From Haloferax prahovense DSM 18310 (GTDB lineage: Archaea; Halobacteriota; Halobacteria; Halobacteriales; Haloferacaceae), in NCBI RefSeq assembly GCF_000336815.1, contig NZ_AOLG01000013.1, forward strand, positions 74,461 through 138,460: a stretch of 64,000 bases of DNA, written 5' to 3'. The position numbers and the translations under genes are program-made. Shown here in pieces: positions 52,504 through 61,419 of the stretch (position 1 is the stretch's first letter; the number at the start of each line of letters is the position of its first letter). The notes under the pieces were generated by a model. It did not search any database and was not told the DNA's origin. It was given only the letters and a program-made list of their open reading frames with translations.

Positions 52504-52584
52504 GTCCGTCGCGTGGGAGTGTCGGCGTTTGGCGTTTCGGACGGCGGACCGCCTCCGGCGTCTCGCCGGTCGCCGGACTCGACC

Positions 52585-53124
52585 TCAGATGTGGGCAGCG
52601 ATGTCAGCTTCGGTGATGATGCCGACCGTCTCGCCGCCCTCGACGACGATGATGGCCGAGTTGTGGTCGAGGTAGACGCCGATTTCGTCCAGCGTCGTCT
52701 CGGGTTCGACGGTCGTGACGCCCTCGGACATGACCTCGTTGACCGGGCGGTCGGTCACGTCGTCCTCCTGGACGTGGCGGATGTCGGCGTTCGAGATGAT
52801 GCCGAGCGGGCGGCCGTTCTCGATGACTGGCAGTTGGGAGAACCCGGCGTCGAGCATGATGTCGCGCGCCTCGCGGACTGAGTTGTCGGGGGCGACGCTC
52901 CGGACGGTCGTGTTCATGATGTCTTCCGCGCGCACGATGCGACCCTCGGCCTCATCCAGCGCCTCGACGATTCGCCGGAGCGTCGAGAGACGCGGGTCGA
53001 CGTCGCCGCCTTCGATGCGGGCGATGAGCGGCTGGGAGACCCCGGCCATGTCGGCGAGTTTGCTCTGCGTCAACTCCAGGGAGTTCCGCCGTTCCCTGAG
53101 GTCCTGCGGCGTGGGGAGTTCCAT
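52585..53124 (-). CDS. HTH-XRE / double-CBS domain regulator
   Basis: A 179-residue protein. The N-terminal helix-turn-helix domain (LRERRNSLELTQSKLADMAGVSQPLIARIEGGDVDPRLSTLRRIVEAL, residues ~9-57) is followed by two CBS domains (ITNxxx-like: MNTTVRSVAPDNSVREARDIML and MSEGVTTVEPETTLDEIGVYL), which bind adenine nucleotides. It acts as a nucleotide-sensing transcription factor common in archaea. Its target is unknown; autoregulation is plausible. Confidence 0.9.
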   Translation of the reverse strand: MELPTPQDLRERRNSLELTQSKLADMAGVSQPLIARIEGGDVDPRLSTLRRIVEALDEAEGRIVRAEDIMNTTVRSVAPDNSVREARDIMLDAGFSQLPVIENGRPLGIISNADIRHVQEDDVTDRPVNEVMSEGVTTVEPETTLDEIGVYLDHNSAIIVVEGGETVGIITEADIAAHI

Positions 53125-53289
53125 GCCGGAGTGATAACCCGTAGTTATGAAAAAGTGTTCCGGTCGCTCATCGGGGCATGGGTTCGCAGGCGCCGCGAAA
53201 ATCGCTCGCTCGTGTCGGGCGGTCGCCCCAAGTACACCGGTCGGTGCGGTTTGGCACGACCCGACGCGGCCGGGCGCGACGGCGCGGGA

Positions 53290-53649
53290 TTACTGGTCTT
53301 CGTCGGAGTCGAACTCGCGGATGTCGATGACGTCGAGGGGGACATCGCGGAGCGCGCCGCCGACCTCGCTTTTGGCGATTCGGGAGGCGTGCTTCTCGCC
53401 GTCCGCGTTGAAAATCTTGATTTCGAGGAGCAGGCCGACGAGGGCGGTGTTGGCCGCGATGAACGCGGAGTCGAACGGTTCGCCACAGGCGGGACAGGGC
53501 GTCGCGCCGACTTCGACCTCGACGTACTCCTTGTCCTTCTGGTTGAGTCGCTTGCCGGCCTCGCTGACCGCGACGCCGATGGCGTCGTCGATGTCTTCTA
53601 CGTCCCGGACCAACCAGGCCGCCTCCATCGCGACGAGATAGTTGCTCAT
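53290..53649 (-). CDS. UPF0212 (DUF555) family protein
   Basis: A 119-residue archaeal conserved protein of the UPF0212/DUF555 family. Conserved segments: MSNYLVAMEAAWLVRDVEDIDDAIGVAVSEAGKRLN, ATPCPACGEPFDSAFIAAN and FNADGEKHASRIAKSEV. The CPAC pair may bind a metal. Function unknown. Confidence 0.85.
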   Translation of the reverse strand: MSNYLVAMEAAWLVRDVEDIDDAIGVAVSEAGKRLNQKDKEYVEVEVGATPCPACGEPFDSAFIAANTALVGLLLEIKIFNADGEKHASRIAKSEVGGALRDVPLDVIDIREFDSDEDQ

Positions 53650-53989
53650 ACACACGTTACGCGCCGGTGGGGTTTCGTGTCTTGTGGTTCGAGCGCCGGG
53701 GCGCGTGGGATTCACACACCCGGGCCGCGAACCGACCGCGACGCGTCCGAATCCACGACACTCCCGTCCCTCGGCCGGAGCGCGCACGACCCGCGCATGC
53801 CACGGGGATTATCGCTATAACTTATGGAAAAGCGCTCCGCGGGTCACGCGCGTCTCACGCCGAATAGTCGGTCTAGTTGGAGTAGAGACAAGTGTGCTTT
53901 AATCGATAGACAGCGCCGGGGTGTCGTGCGGCCGGCTGAGAGAAGATTTATATACTGGCACCTCCCGACCCTCGACTGAGGACACGGTG
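53650..53989. other. Intergenic region upstream of small membrane protein
   Basis: About 340 nt. No convincing gene. A TTTATATA box at 53947-53954 and a GAGG at 53978-53981 are the likely promoter and ribosome-binding site of the gene at 53990. No other features are seen. Confidence 0.4.
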
Positions 53990-54163
53990 ATGATACCCCG
54001 CCTAACGAAGTACGTCCTGTTCGCCGCCTACCAGCTATCGGTCGCGATGGGCATCGCGCTGCTCCCCGTCGCGCTCGCCGCTCGCCGGATGGGTGTGACC
54101 CTCCCGATTCGCCGGCTCGTGGAAACGACCGGAACCGCCTACGAACGCGCCGCGGGTCGCTAA
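53990..54163 (+). CDS. Small single-helix membrane protein
   Basis: A 57-residue protein starting MIPRLTKYVLFAAYQLSVAMGIALLPVALAARRMG. It has one hydrophobic segment with a positively charged C-terminal side. Too short for most callers, but it has a TATA box, a GAGG ribosome-binding site 8-12 nt before the ATG, and conserved look. It lies before psmB on the same strand. Confidence 0.55.
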   Translation: MIPRLTKYVLFAAYQLSVAMGIALLPVALAARRMGVTLPIRRLVETTGTAYERAAGR

Positions 54164-54312
54164 GTCGACTCCCGCGCCCTCCCTCCTCCCGACGGTACTT
54201 CCCGCGAGCGATCGCATCGCGCGGCCGCCGCCGACGCGCGTCTGACGCTTTGGCACCGGCAACGGCGAGGTGAAGGGTTGCATTTATCAGCGCCGAAGTG
54301 CAATCGCTGACA

Positions 54313-55044
54313 ATGCGTACCCCGACTCACGACGAGTTCTCCGGCCGTCTCGACTCGCTGAACGGCGACCGCTCGAACGTGTTCGGTCCCGAGCTCGGCG
54401 AGTTCCCGCACGCCGAGCGTCGCGCCGACTCGCTCGGAGACAAAGAGACGAAGACCGGAACGACCACCGTCGGTATCAAGACCGAAGAGGGCGTCGTCCT
54501 CGCGACCGACATGCGCGCGAGCATGGGCTACATGGTCTCCTCGAAGGACGTCCAGAAGGTCGAAGAGATTCACCCGACGGGCGCGCTGACCATCGCCGGC
54601 TCCGTCTCGGCCGCCCAGTCGCTCATCAGTTCCCTCCGCGCGGAGGTCCGCCTCTACGAGGCCCGCCGCGGCGAGGACATGAGCATGCAGGCGCTGTCGA
54701 CGCTCGTCGGCAACTTCCTCCGCTCGGGCGGGTTCTACGTCGTCCAGCCCATCCTCGGCGGCGTCGACGAGACCGGCCCCCACATCTACAGCATCGACCC
54801 CGCCGGCTCCATCCTCGAAGAGGAGTACACCGTCACCGGCTCCGGCAGCCAGTACGCCCTCGGTGTGCTCGAACAGGAGTTCAAAGACGGCCTCAGCATC
54901 GAGGAGGCGAAGCAGGTCGCCACGAAGGCCATCCGCTCGGCGGTCGAGCGCGACCTCGCCTCGGGTAACGGCATCAACATCGCCGTCGTCACCGAGGACG
55001 GCGTCGACATCCAGCGCCACCAGAACTTCGAAGGCCTCGAATAA
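54313..55044 (+). CDS. psmB: Proteasome beta subunit
   Basis: A 243-residue beta subunit of the 20S proteasome. The propeptide of 49 residues is removed at G49/T50 (GDKETKTGTTTVGIKTEEGVV), exposing the catalytic Thr50. Lys of DMRAS and the GSGSQYALGVLE region complete the active site. Length and propeptide match the H. volcanii beta subunit. A TTTATC element at 54283-54288 lies about 27 nt upstream; leaderless. Confidence 0.96.
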   Translation: MRTPTHDEFSGRLDSLNGDRSNVFGPELGEFPHAERRADSLGDKETKTGTTTVGIKTEEGVVLATDMRASMGYMVSSKDVQKVEEIHPTGALTIAGSVSAAQSLISSLRAEVRLYEARRGEDMSMQALSTLVGNFLRSGGFYVVQPILGGVDETGPHIYSIDPAGSILEEEYTVTGSGSQYALGVLEQEFKDGLSIEEAKQVATKAIRSAVERDLASGNGINIAVVTEDGVDIQRHQNFEGLE

Positions 55045-55115
55045 GTCGCCCGCAGTCGGCGGTTTCTCTTCGTTTTAACGGGTCGCTACCGGCTGGACTC
55101 GCGCGTACATCGTAC

Positions 55116-55493
55116 TCACTCGTCGCCCGGAAGCGGTCGCAAGAGCCCGTACCACGCCCGGTAGCCGAGCACGCCGAGAACGCGCCCGAGTCCGAGGCTG
55201 TACCGGAACGACTCGGTTCGGGGGAGCAGTCGACGCTCAACCGCGATACCGAGGAGGCTGACGACTAGCCCACGACGCCGACGCGTCCGAACCTTCCAGC
55301 TATCGCGGTCGTACGCCCACACCTGTCCGATTCCCCACGCACCGCCGACGGCGATACCACCCGGCGACAGCGGCGTCGGCTCGTACGACTCGTCGTCGCT
55401 GGAGCGGAGCAGACGGCGCATCGACACCATCCAGAGCGCGGTGAGAAGCGCGAGACCGAATTCGGCGACGGCTTTCGTCCGGCGGGAGACCAT
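55116..55493 (-). CDS. Conserved hypothetical protein, possibly membrane-associated
   Basis: A 125-residue basic protein (RRTKAVAEFGLALLTALWMVSMRRLLRSS, and VWAYDRDSWKVRTRRRRGLVVSLLGIAVERRLLP). A hydrophobic N-terminal helix of about 18 residues may anchor it. Unusually Arg-rich for this genome. No known domain. It converges with psmB. Confidence is moderate because composition is atypical. Confidence 0.5.
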   Translation of the reverse strand: MVSRRTKAVAEFGLALLTALWMVSMRRLLRSSDDESYEPTPLSPGGIAVGGAWGIGQVWAYDRDSWKVRTRRRRGLVVSLLGIAVERRLLPRTESFRYSLGLGRVLGVLGYRAWYGLLRPLPGDE

Positions 55494-55603
55494 ACACGAC
55501 GTTCGAGCGGCGCGATAATAGTTATTTCTCAGACAAGAATGTGTGAAGCCGAGGCCGACCCGCCGTCGTCGAGGCTGTCGCGGAGCCGACTGCACCCGCC
55601 GGC

Positions 55604-57133
55604 TCAGAACCAGTCGGCGAACGCGCCTTCGAGCAGCGAGTCGGACTGGCGCTCGACGTACTCGCGTTGCATCTCGCGGAGCGCCGTCTCGAAGTCGTCG
55701 GCGTCGCCGAGGGCGTCGCGGACGCGGGCGCGCTTCCAGTCGGCCGGCGTGACGCCCGTCTCGACGCGCTTGCGAAGGGGTTCGAGGTAGTAGTTGGCCT
55801 CCTCCTCGGAACAGCCCGCGAGCCGAAGCCCGTCGCGGGCGTGGACGAGCAGGTCCTCGTAGAGGTCAGCGCCGACCACGTCGTCGCCGTCGACGTCTAT
55901 CCAGCGCAGGTCGCCGTGCGGTCCCTCACGCATCGCGGTGTAGAAGTTCTCCTCCGCGGTCTCCCAGTCGAGGTCGATGACGGGGTGGTCCAGTCGGGGG
56001 AGTCGCTCCATGAGTCCCGCGAAGGCGGCCTGGAACGCCACGGAGTCGCGGACGGTGGGCTGGCCCGCGATGGGGCGGAACTCGATGCGGGCGTTGGCCG
56101 ACGAGCGGGACGCGCCGTCGAACACCGGGCGGACCCACCGCCAGTAGGTGCCGTGTTTCCGGCGGAGCGTGGCGAAGTCGTCGTCGAAGCGGTCGCCGCG
56201 TTCGACCGACATGGGAACCATCGTGGAGTCCTCGACGACGCGGTCGACGGCGTCTTCGACGGTGTCGAGGTCGCCGGGGAAGGCGACCTTCTCGTGGTCG
56301 CCGGAGTTGAGCACCGACTCGAACACCGCGATGCGGTTTTCGTCCCAGCCGTCGGCGAGAATCTCGTCGGCCGTCACGCCATCGTCGTAGAGGTCGGCTG
56401 GGAAAAACGGCGAGTTGACGCCGAGCGCGAGAAGCGGCCCGGCGACCCGCAGCGCGTAGTTGAAGTGGTACGGCAGGTCGGCCGCGTGCGGGACCTGATA
56501 GTGCGGCTGGATGGACGTGATGAGCGCCTCGGGCATCACGGTGTCCGCTTCGAGCGAGACGTGCGGCGCGTCGAGCGTGAACGACTCCGGGGCGGTCGGC
56601 CCGTTGGCCATCGCGTGGTACCGCACGGAGTTGCTCATGTTCGTCGCGAGGCGGACGCCACCGTCGGTGACGGAGTCTGTCAGGTACTCGCGGGCGCTCT
56701 CGCCGGCCGGCGGGATGCTCCACATCCCGTCGGAGACGAGGCGCATCCCCTCGGCGGCAGCGCAGTCGAGCGCGGCGTCGAGTCGGGCGCGGACCTCGGA
56801 CTCCTGCGCGCGGAGCCCGTGTGGATTCAGCGGCTGGGGGCTCGTGGTCATCTCGGCGTTGTGGAGCCCGAGTTCCTTCTCGAAGCCCATGAGGCCGAGC
56901 AGCCGGCGCGGGACCCGCATGAGCGCGTGCACGTCGTCTTCGCTCGCGGACCAGCGACCGTCGGAGACGGCGTAGAACTCGTACTCCAAGCCGACGATGG
57001 ACTGGTGGTTGTCGAAGGTCCCCTCGCGCAGTTCGCGCTTGAGTACCTCGGCGTCGGCTTTCGCTTGCGCTTCGAACTCGGCCGCGTCGACCGCGAGCAC
57101 GTCTTCGACGCGCTCTGCGAGGTCGTCGCTCAT
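55604..57133 (-). CDS. GCS2-type glutamate--cysteine ligase-like protein
   Basis: A 509-residue carboxylate-amine ligase of the GCS2 family. The N-terminal catalytic motif GLEYEFYAV (Glu ligands) and later NARIEFRPIAGQP are family signatures. It is longer than the typical ~360-residue haloarchaeal gamma-glutamylcysteine synthetase, with extra helical parts at both ends (LAERVEDVLAVDAAEFEAQAKADAEVLKRELREGTF; C-terminal DDFETALREMQREYVERQ). Substrate could differ from cysteine. The start at 57133 (MSDDLAER) is chosen; it diverges from ligA. Confidence 0.75.
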   Translation of the reverse strand: MSDDLAERVEDVLAVDAAEFEAQAKADAEVLKRELREGTFDNHQSIVGLEYEFYAVSDGRWSASEDDVHALMRVPRRLLGLMGFEKELGLHNAEMTTSPQPLNPHGLRAQESEVRARLDAALDCAAAEGMRLVSDGMWSIPPAGESAREYLTDSVTDGGVRLATNMSNSVRYHAMANGPTAPESFTLDAPHVSLEADTVMPEALITSIQPHYQVPHAADLPYHFNYALRVAGPLLALGVNSPFFPADLYDDGVTADEILADGWDENRIAVFESVLNSGDHEKVAFPGDLDTVEDAVDRVVEDSTMVPMSVERGDRFDDDFATLRRKHGTYWRWVRPVFDGASRSSANARIEFRPIAGQPTVRDSVAFQAAFAGLMERLPRLDHPVIDLDWETAEENFYTAMREGPHGDLRWIDVDGDDVVGADLYEDLLVHARDGLRLAGCSEEEANYYLEPLRKRVETGVTPADWKRARVRDALGDADDFETALREMQREYVERQSDSLLEGAFADWF

Positions 57134-57251
57134 ACCCGGCGTTCCGGCGTCGAACGCCTTCAACTTCCCGGCACCGCGGTCGTTCGGCAGCGAATCACAT
57201 CCCCGACGACTGTCGAGACGCTTTTGCCCCGCGCGGCGATACCCACGGACG

Positions 57252-59009
57252 ATGCAGTTCGCCGAGTTCGCCGCCCGCGCCGCCGAGATAGAAGCCGAGC
57301 CAGCGGACCTCGCGGTCGTCTCGCTCCTCTCCGACCTCTTTTCGGACGCCGGCGACGACCTTCCGACGGTCGCCCGGTTCGTCCAAGGTCGCGTCTTTCC
57401 GGCGTGGGACTCGACCACGCTCGACATCGGTCCGCGGCTCTGCCACGAGGCCATCGCCCGCGCGGCCGGCCCGAACGTCTCGGCCGACGACGTGGAAGAC
57501 CGCCTCGCCGACCGCGGCGAAATCGGCGCGGTCGCCGCGAGCTACGACTTCGGCGGCCAGCGCGGCCTCGCCGCCTTCGGTTCGGGCGGCCGAGCGGGGC
57601 TGACGGTCGCCGAAGTCGATTCGGAACTCCGGGCGCTCGCGGCCGCCTCCGGTTCGGGGAGCGAGGAGACGAAGCTCAAGACGCTCTACGGCCTGTTCAA
57701 TCGGACCGACCCCGACGAGGCGCGCATCCTCGCACGGCTCGTCCTCTCGGAGATGCGCATCGGCGTCGGCGAGGGGGCCGTCCGCGACGCCGTCGCGGAG
57801 GCGTTCTTGGTCGACCCCGCGGACGCCGCCGCCATCCGCGACGACGACGCCGACGCGGAGACCGAAGCCGTCGCCCGCGACCGCCGGAACGAGGCCGTCG
57901 CCGCCGTCGCCCGCGCCCTGCAGGTGTCGAACGACTACGGCATGGTCGCCGAACTCGCCCGCGACGAGGGCGAGGCCGGCCTCGACGGCGTCCGCCTCGA
58001 GGTCGGGCGCCCCGTACAGGCGATGCTGGCGCAGGCCGGCACCGCCGCCGACGCGCTCGACGAGTGGGACGCCGCCGCGGTCGAAACCAAGTTCGACGGT
58101 GCGCGCGTGCAGGTCCATCGCGACGCCGACGGCGAGGTCTCGCTGTTTTCGCGCAACATGGAGGACGTGACCGGCGCGCTCCCCGAGGTAGTCGAGTTCG
58201 TCGCGGACGCGGTCGACGAGCCCGCCATCCTCGACGGCGAGGTCGTGGCGATGGACGATGACGGCGAACCCCTCCCGTTTCAGGAGATTCTCCGGCGCTT
58301 CCGCCGCAAGCACGACGTGGGCCGGATGCGCGAGGAGGTCCGGGTCGAACTCCGGGCGTTCGACTGCCTGCACGCCGGCGGCGACGACCTCCTGACCGAC
58401 CCGCTGTCCGACCGACACGACCGACTGGCCGCGGTCCTCGGCGACGACTCGGCGGCCGTCTCCGACCTCCTCCTGACCGACGACGCCGACGAAATCGCCG
58501 CCTCCGAGGCCGACGCCCTCGACGCCGGCCACGAGGGAATCATGCTGAAGAACCCCGACGCGCCGTACTCGCCGGGCGACCGCGGGAAGAACTGGCTGAA
58601 ACGCAAGCCCGACGTGGAGACGCTGGACCTCGTCGTCACCGGCGCGGAGTGGGGCGAGGGCCGACGCGCGGAGTTCCTCGGGACGTTCCTGCTTTCGGCC
58701 CGCGTCGAAGCCGAGTCCGGCGACGACGCCTTCGAGACCATCGGCAAGGTCGCCACGGGTATCACGGACGAGGAGTTGGCCGAGTTGACCGACCTCCTCG
58801 AACCCGAAATCGAACGGGAGTCCGGCAAGGAGGTCGACATCCGCCCGTCGGTCGTCTTCGAGGTCGGCTACGAGGAGATTCAGGCGTCGCCGACGTACTC
58901 CTCGGGCTACGCGCTCCGGTTCCCGCGGTTTGTCACCGTCCGCGAGGACAAGACCGCCGAGACGGCCGACTCGCTGGAGCGCGTCGAGCGACTGGCCGAG
59001 TCGCAGTAA
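57252..59009 (+). CDS. ligA: ATP-dependent DNA ligase
   Basis: A 585-residue replicative DNA ligase. The N-terminal DNA-binding domain is followed by the nucleotidyl-transferase domain with the AMP-accepting K280 in motif I (VETKFDGARVQVH), motif III (FDCLHAGG), motif IV (EGIMLKNPDAPYSPG), motif V (GKNWLKRKP), and an OB domain (GRRAEFLGTFLLSARVE). The start at 57252 (MQFAEFAARAAEIE) matches the archaeal family. H. volcanii LigA has the same length. Confidence 0.95.
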   Translation: MQFAEFAARAAEIEAEPADLAVVSLLSDLFSDAGDDLPTVARFVQGRVFPAWDSTTLDIGPRLCHEAIARAAGPNVSADDVEDRLADRGEIGAVAASYDFGGQRGLAAFGSGGRAGLTVAEVDSELRALAAASGSGSEETKLKTLYGLFNRTDPDEARILARLVLSEMRIGVGEGAVRDAVAEAFLVDPADAAAIRDDDADAETEAVARDRRNEAVAAVARALQVSNDYGMVAELARDEGEAGLDGVRLEVGRPVQAMLAQAGTAADALDEWDAAAVETKFDGARVQVHRDADGEVSLFSRNMEDVTGALPEVVEFVADAVDEPAILDGEVVAMDDDGEPLPFQEILRRFRRKHDVGRMREEVRVELRAFDCLHAGGDDLLTDPLSDRHDRLAAVLGDDSAAVSDLLLTDDADEIAASEADALDAGHEGIMLKNPDAPYSPGDRGKNWLKRKPDVETLDLVVTGAEWGEGRRAEFLGTFLLSARVEAESGDDAFETIGKVATGITDEELAELTDLLEPEIERESGKEVDIRPSVVFEVGYEEIQASPTYSSGYALRFPRFVTVREDKTAETADSLERVERLAESQ

Positions 59010-59088
59010 GCGAGGCACGCGTCCGTCGCGGGTCGCGCCCAAAGGGATATACTATCGGTGATTCGACGTGTTGTCACGGTGACTACAC

Positions 59089-59439
59089 GTGAACCTTGAC
59101 GCCCTCCTGAAGCCGGTTCTCCTCTATACGGGGCTCCTCGGTCTTCTCACGGTCGGCGGGGTGTATTTCGCCACGCACTCGGGACTGTACATGCTCGGAT
59201 TGATAGGAGCCGGCGTACTCCTCGTCGTACTCGGCGGCGGGGCCGCGGGTCAGATGGGTCCAAGTAACGTCGAACACGCGGGCGAGAAGGGAGGGACGAA
59301 CAGGGTCGTCTCGAACGCGGGGCTGTGGTCGCCCGTCGAGACGGACACCTCGCTTCGCCTCACCCTCCTGTTCTACGGGGCCGGGTTGTTCCTGTGGAGC
59401 CTCGTCGTGTTCGGCGTCCTGCGCGACACGCTCGTCTGA
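59089..59439 (+). CDS. Small membrane protein, three helices
   Basis: A 116-residue membrane protein with helices at about residues 7-26, 31-52 and 92-112. Start is GTG at 59089. A conserved-looking polar linker (GQMGPSNVEHAGEKGGTNRVVSNAGLW) joins helices 2 and 3. No function recognised. It follows ligA by 79 nt on the same strand. Confidence 0.65.
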   Translation: MNLDALLKPVLLYTGLLGLLTVGGVYFATHSGLYMLGLIGAGVLLVVLGGGAAGQMGPSNVEHAGEKGGTNRVVSNAGLWSPVETDTSLRLTLLFYGAGLFLWSLVVFGVLRDTLV

Positions 59440-59533
59440 GTCGGGGCCGCGCATCCGCCACTCGTCGCCCGCCCACACCGGCCGCCTCGCCCCGAGAGTC
59501 GCGTTTTTTACCCCTCGGTTCGAGGTGTCGCGT

Positions 59534-60241
59534 ATGACCATCAAACACGACGGCCTCGACGTGTCCTGGCTCGGCTACGCGACCGTCAGAATCGAGTCGC
59601 CCGACGGCTTCGTCGTCTACTTCGACCCCGGCCGCTACGGCGTCCTCGACGACTACTACGCCCGCGACGGCGACCTGATTTTGGTCACACACAACCACCA
59701 CTACGACTCCGACGCCATCGAGCAGGTCGCCGACGCCGACGCGACCGTCGTCGCCTTCGAGGGCGTCGACGCCGCGACCATCGACCGCGACGTGGTACCG
59801 GTCGAGGAACTCCCCTACGAGACGGTCCGCGTCGGCGAGGCGGACCACCTCACCGTCGGTGAAGTCGACGTGTGGTCGCTCCCGGCGTTCAACGACCCCG
59901 ACGGGCCGCATCTCCGCGACGGCGACGTGGTCCACCCGCAGGGCTTCGGTTGCGGCTACCACATCTCGATTGCCGACCGGACCGTCTTCTGGCCCGGCGA
60001 CTCCGACGTGCTCGAAGGCCACAAACACCTCGAGGTCTCGCTGTTTCTCGCCAACATCGGCGGTTCGGTCGTGATGGACCGCCACGAGGCCGCCGACCTC
60101 GCGGAGACGCTCGACCCCGACCTCGTGCTCCCGATTCACTACGACACGATTCCGCTTCTCGAAACCGACCCGGACGCCTTCGTCGTCGACGTGGCGAACC
60201 GCGGCATTCCAGTCGTTCTCGACGACCCCGACCAGGTCTGA
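59534..60241 (+). CDS. Metallo-beta-lactamase-fold hydrolase (UlaG-like)
   Basis: A 235-residue MBL-fold protein. It starts MTIKHDGLDVSWLGYATVRIESPDG, the UlaG-like opening strand. The metal motif is H53-N-H55-H56-Y-D58 (VTHNHHYDSDAIE), which departs from the canonical HxHxDH because the last position is D preceded by Y. Later ligands appear as FWPGDSD and VLPIHYDT. It probably hydrolyses a phospho- or lactone ester. The start at 59534 is used rather than an upstream in-frame GTG at 59525. Confidence 0.75.
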   Translation: MTIKHDGLDVSWLGYATVRIESPDGFVVYFDPGRYGVLDDYYARDGDLILVTHNHHYDSDAIEQVADADATVVAFEGVDAATIDRDVVPVEELPYETVRVGEADHLTVGEVDVWSLPAFNDPDGPHLRDGDVVHPQGFGCGYHISIADRTVFWPGDSDVLEGHKHLEVSLFLANIGGSVVMDRHEAADLAETLDPDLVLPIHYDTIPLLETDPDAFVVDVANRGIPVVLDDPDQV

Positions 60242-60298
60242 GACCGCGACGACGAAACGGACAGAACGATTTTGCCGCGCCGGGCCGTCCGTTCGCGT

Positions 60299-61132
60299 AT
60301 GGACCTCGACTACGGCATGCTCGGCGGCCGGCGGCCCTACTACCGCTTCGGCGACGCCGACGCCGACCCGCTCGTGGTGCTTCCCGGCCTCTCGGACGCC
60401 TTCCAGCGCACCGACCCGAACCGCGCGACTGCGGCGGCGCTCGCCGGCCTGTTCCGCGAGTTCGACGACCGCGACGTGTGGGTCGTCGGCCGGCCGCGAC
60501 ACCTCCCGGTCGGGTCGACCACGCGAGACATGGCCGCGGGCTACGCCGGCGTCATCGACGAACAGGACCTGTGGCCGGCCGACGTTATCGGCGTCTCGAT
60601 GGGCGGACTCGCCGCCCAGTACCTCGCCGCCGACTACGGCGACTACGTGGACTCGCTGGCCGTCGTCTCCGCCGGGACGCGACTCGGCGGCCACGGCGAG
60701 AACGTCGTAACGCGCTGGCGCTCGCTGGCGGGTAAAGGTCGCTGGGCCGAGGTCGCCGCCGACGCGGAGCGGGAGGCGGCGACGGGCCTCGAAGCGACCG
60801 TCGCCCCGCCGCTCATCGAGGCGGCCGGTCGAGTCGTCGACTTTCGGCCCGCCGTCCCCGCCGACGCCGTCGTCTCCTGTACGGCCTGTCTCGAACACGA
60901 CTCCCGGGAGATACTCGGCGACATCGACGCGCCGACGCTCGTCGCCGCCGGGAAGGCCGACCGACTCGTTCCCGAACCGCGGATTCGAGAACTCAAAGAC
61001 GGCATCGCGGACGCGACGCTCGCGCTGTTCTCCGGAGCGGGTCACAACCTCGCGACCAGCGAGCCGCGAACGCTGAACGGTGTCGTCAGGCGCTACTTCG
61101 ACGGGTTCCGCGGCGACGGGCTGTATCCGTAA
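60299..61132 (+). CDS. Alpha/beta-hydrolase
   Basis: A 277-residue alpha/beta-hydrolase. Nucleophile elbow VIGVSMGGLAAQY (S100), candidate acid in PTLVAAGKADRLVP, and base His in LFSGAGHNLATSEP. Typical esterase/peptidase-like size. No signal peptide. The substrate is unknown. The 57-nt gap to the previous gene suggests an operon. Confidence 0.85.
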   Translation: MDLDYGMLGGRRPYYRFGDADADPLVVLPGLSDAFQRTDPNRATAAALAGLFREFDDRDVWVVGRPRHLPVGSTTRDMAAGYAGVIDEQDLWPADVIGVSMGGLAAQYLAADYGDYVDSLAVVSAGTRLGGHGENVVTRWRSLAGKGRWAEVAADAEREAATGLEATVAPPLIEAAGRVVDFRPAVPADAVVSCTACLEHDSREILGDIDAPTLVAAGKADRLVPEPRIRELKDGIADATLALFSGAGHNLATSEPRTLNGVVRRYFDGFRGDGLYP

Positions 61133-61292
61133 TCGCGTACCGCGAGCGACGAGGGCCTCGAACCCTCCCCGCGGCACCAAGCTCATACGCCGGGCGGCCG
61201 TCGAACCGCCATGCGCGACGCCCTCCGGTCGAGCCCGCTTTTCAGCGGCTGCCGACTCCTCGTCTGTTTCGTCGTCACAGAGGTGTAAGGAG

Positions 61293-61320
61293 GAAGCCCT
61301 CGGCTTCAGCCGTGGGAGGA
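61293..61320 (+). mobile_element. Possible 3'-end relic of an IS200/IS605-IS1341-type element
   Basis: The sequence GAAGCCCTCGGCTTCAGCCGTGGGAGGA forms a hairpin (CCC-T-CGGC / GCCG-T-GGG, TTCA loop, one T-T mismatch). It resembles the conserved right end of haloarchaeal IS200/IS605-IS1341 (tnpB) elements, where it also forms the reRNA/omega-RNA scaffold. No tnpB or tnpA frame is present here, so at most it is a decayed remnant. The 287-nt gap around it holds no other feature. Confidence 0.4.
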
Positions 61321-61419
61321 ACCCGACACCCTCGGCTTCTACGGCGGCTACACTATCGTGGCGCTGTTCAACCGGTCCGGGACGGAGCGCTAGAAAAGCG
61401 GCGGTCGGGGTGACCGGGG

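Noticed and set aside
55667..58261. Very long open frame (864 codons) on the plus strand, opposite the GCS2-like gene
   Set aside because: It is the antisense shadow of a GC-rich gene: Arg/Gly/Val-rich composition, no recognisable domain, and it runs into ligA in the wrong frame.
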